Assembly (NCBI GenBank): GCA_037447655.1
Contig: JBBHKE010002283.1
Location: 1 to 30,927, forward strand
DNA from: Zygnema cylindricum
Taxonomy: Eukaryota; Streptophyta; Zygnematophyceae; Zygnematales; Zygnemataceae
Direction of reading: 5' to 3'
DNA: 30,927 nucleotides
Part shown: positions 29,845 to 30,927 of the stretch, in pieces
Layout: each line of letters begins with the position of its first letter
Numbering within the stretch: position 1 is the first letter of the stretch
Position numbers and translations under genes: made by a program
The notes under the pieces: model-generated
What the model was told of the DNA's origin: nothing
What the model saw: only the letters and a program-made list of their open reading frames with translations
Databases searched by the model: none

Positions 29845-30927
29845 TGAATTTAACACGTTTAAATAGCTGAGAATTACCACAGCGCCACAGCCAGTAAGTC
29901 TCAATCAGTGCCGGAAATTTTTGTGGAGTAAGAAAAGAAAAAAAATTGAATCAAAAAACAAGCAGCCACATGAACGAACACATTTAAAGCTTTGTTTTCT
30001 ATGTTCAAGTGCTTACCGCGATTTTTAGTGTCATTTTTTTTTTTCACGGACACTAAAAATTGCTTAGACGTGTCAAAGTGTTAAAAAAATACAAATTGTA
30101 TTCAGTATGTACGAAAGTACAAAGTACAGTATCGTACACTGTGAATTCCTACTAGTGTGGTCACAATAATCTCTATCACAACTCAAATTCTAATTCTATA
30201 TTCTATACTCTTCTCTTTCTTTGCACCAGGAGTAGTATCAATAACACGAAAAAAGTCTTTGTACTCATTAATTTTAAAGCTTATAGCAATTCAGTGTCCC
30301 ACACTCATCTGTCACATGTCGTATAACGGACAATAGTTAAAGCTAACGACCAAAACAACCAACACAGTATAATTAACAAACGAAGCCCAAAACCTGTCCT
30401 ATCAAATAGTCCCAGCCATAGGTTTAATTTGCGAAAACAATTGGAAACATTATGTAATGTTATTCCATCCAATGTGTGAGAACTTCACATATAGAACAAT
30501 TAAAATAATAATAATAGCATAACATAATACTAACAATAATGTACTGGAGAACAATATATAATGGTTCCAATTTCCACCTATGTCCCCAGCCCATCAGGTA
30601 AATCAAAGATGTTCTTTCAAAAAGAAAAAGCAAATGTTTCCCTAGGCTTTATGTTCTTGTTACAACGAAACGTGGAACCACAAATTTCTTTACACCAGAA
30701 GAAATGGACAAATATTCGTCGACAAATTTGTCTTGATGTTTTACTTTATTAGCTATTCTCACTTACATAAAACAAATCGTCCTTCACTAGATTCACTTTT
30801 CTATGGCATATTTCAGCCCATACAACCAGATTAAGGAGAAAAAAAAAAAAAACAGCTAAGGCCCATTTTTAATGATTCTCGGAAGAAATACACCTGCCCC
30901 AACAATGCTTCACAACTTCAATTATTC
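29845..30927. other. AT-rich end of window, no gene recognised
   Basis: It contains one strong hairpin (30018-30063) and possible weak inverted ends TACTGTACTT at about 29835 and near 30125. The frame at 30561-30752 has no recognised content. Confidence 0.5.
30018..30063. other. 15-bp stem hairpin
   Basis: GCGATTTTTAGTGTC (30018-30032) pairs with GACACTAAAAATTGC (30049-30063), with one mismatched position and a T-rich 16-nt loop. Confidence 0.9.

Overview
This is nuclear DNA from a eukaryote, most likely a plant or other green-lineage organism. The evidence is one spliced gene with GT-AG introns, interstitial repeats of the plant telomere type (TTTAGGG/CCCTAAA), an AT-rich background full of microsatellites, and many short terminal-inverted-repeat (TIR) elements resembling plant MITEs. 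I cannot name the species. A 10-N assembly gap lies at 11224-11233.

Layout. 1-500 holds two 221-bp copies of a degenerate CCCTAA-like satellite. 500-3410 is AT-rich DNA with short tandem duplications, then a three-unit CT-rich minisatellite. 3410-7700 is mostly featureless, apart from a possible first exon near 4722-4910 and a ~20-bp minisatellite at 6668-6987. 7770-8330 is a GC-rich island without a recognised gene. 8934-11223 is a broken non-LTR-type reverse transcriptase (RT) that runs into the gap. 12427-14475 holds a Harbinger-like MITE, a foldback MITE and a tandem pair of MITEs. 14480-18830 holds microsatellites and repeat fragments.

The only convincing gene is on the minus strand, 23969 to 18833. 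It has five exons whose frames join cleanly into a 362-residue zinc-independent medium-chain dehydrogenase/reductase (quinone oxidoreductase / enoyl reductase type). Its introns hold a MITE, a long GA/CT tract, telomere-like repeats and diverged duplicates of three of its own splice-junction regions.

24620-29841 is a dense mosaic of TIR elements. The clearest structure is a Harbinger-like element (copy C, minus strand) interrupted twice: by a same-family element in the opposite orientation (copy B, TTA target duplication) and by a different GGGTG-ended element (TGA target duplication). All three copies of this family carry a hairpin at the same distance from the 5' end, although most of the arm sequence differs. 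A second family (CACCG ends, TA target) forms whole-length foldbacks. Nothing here encodes an intact transposase, so all these elements would depend on a source elsewhere.
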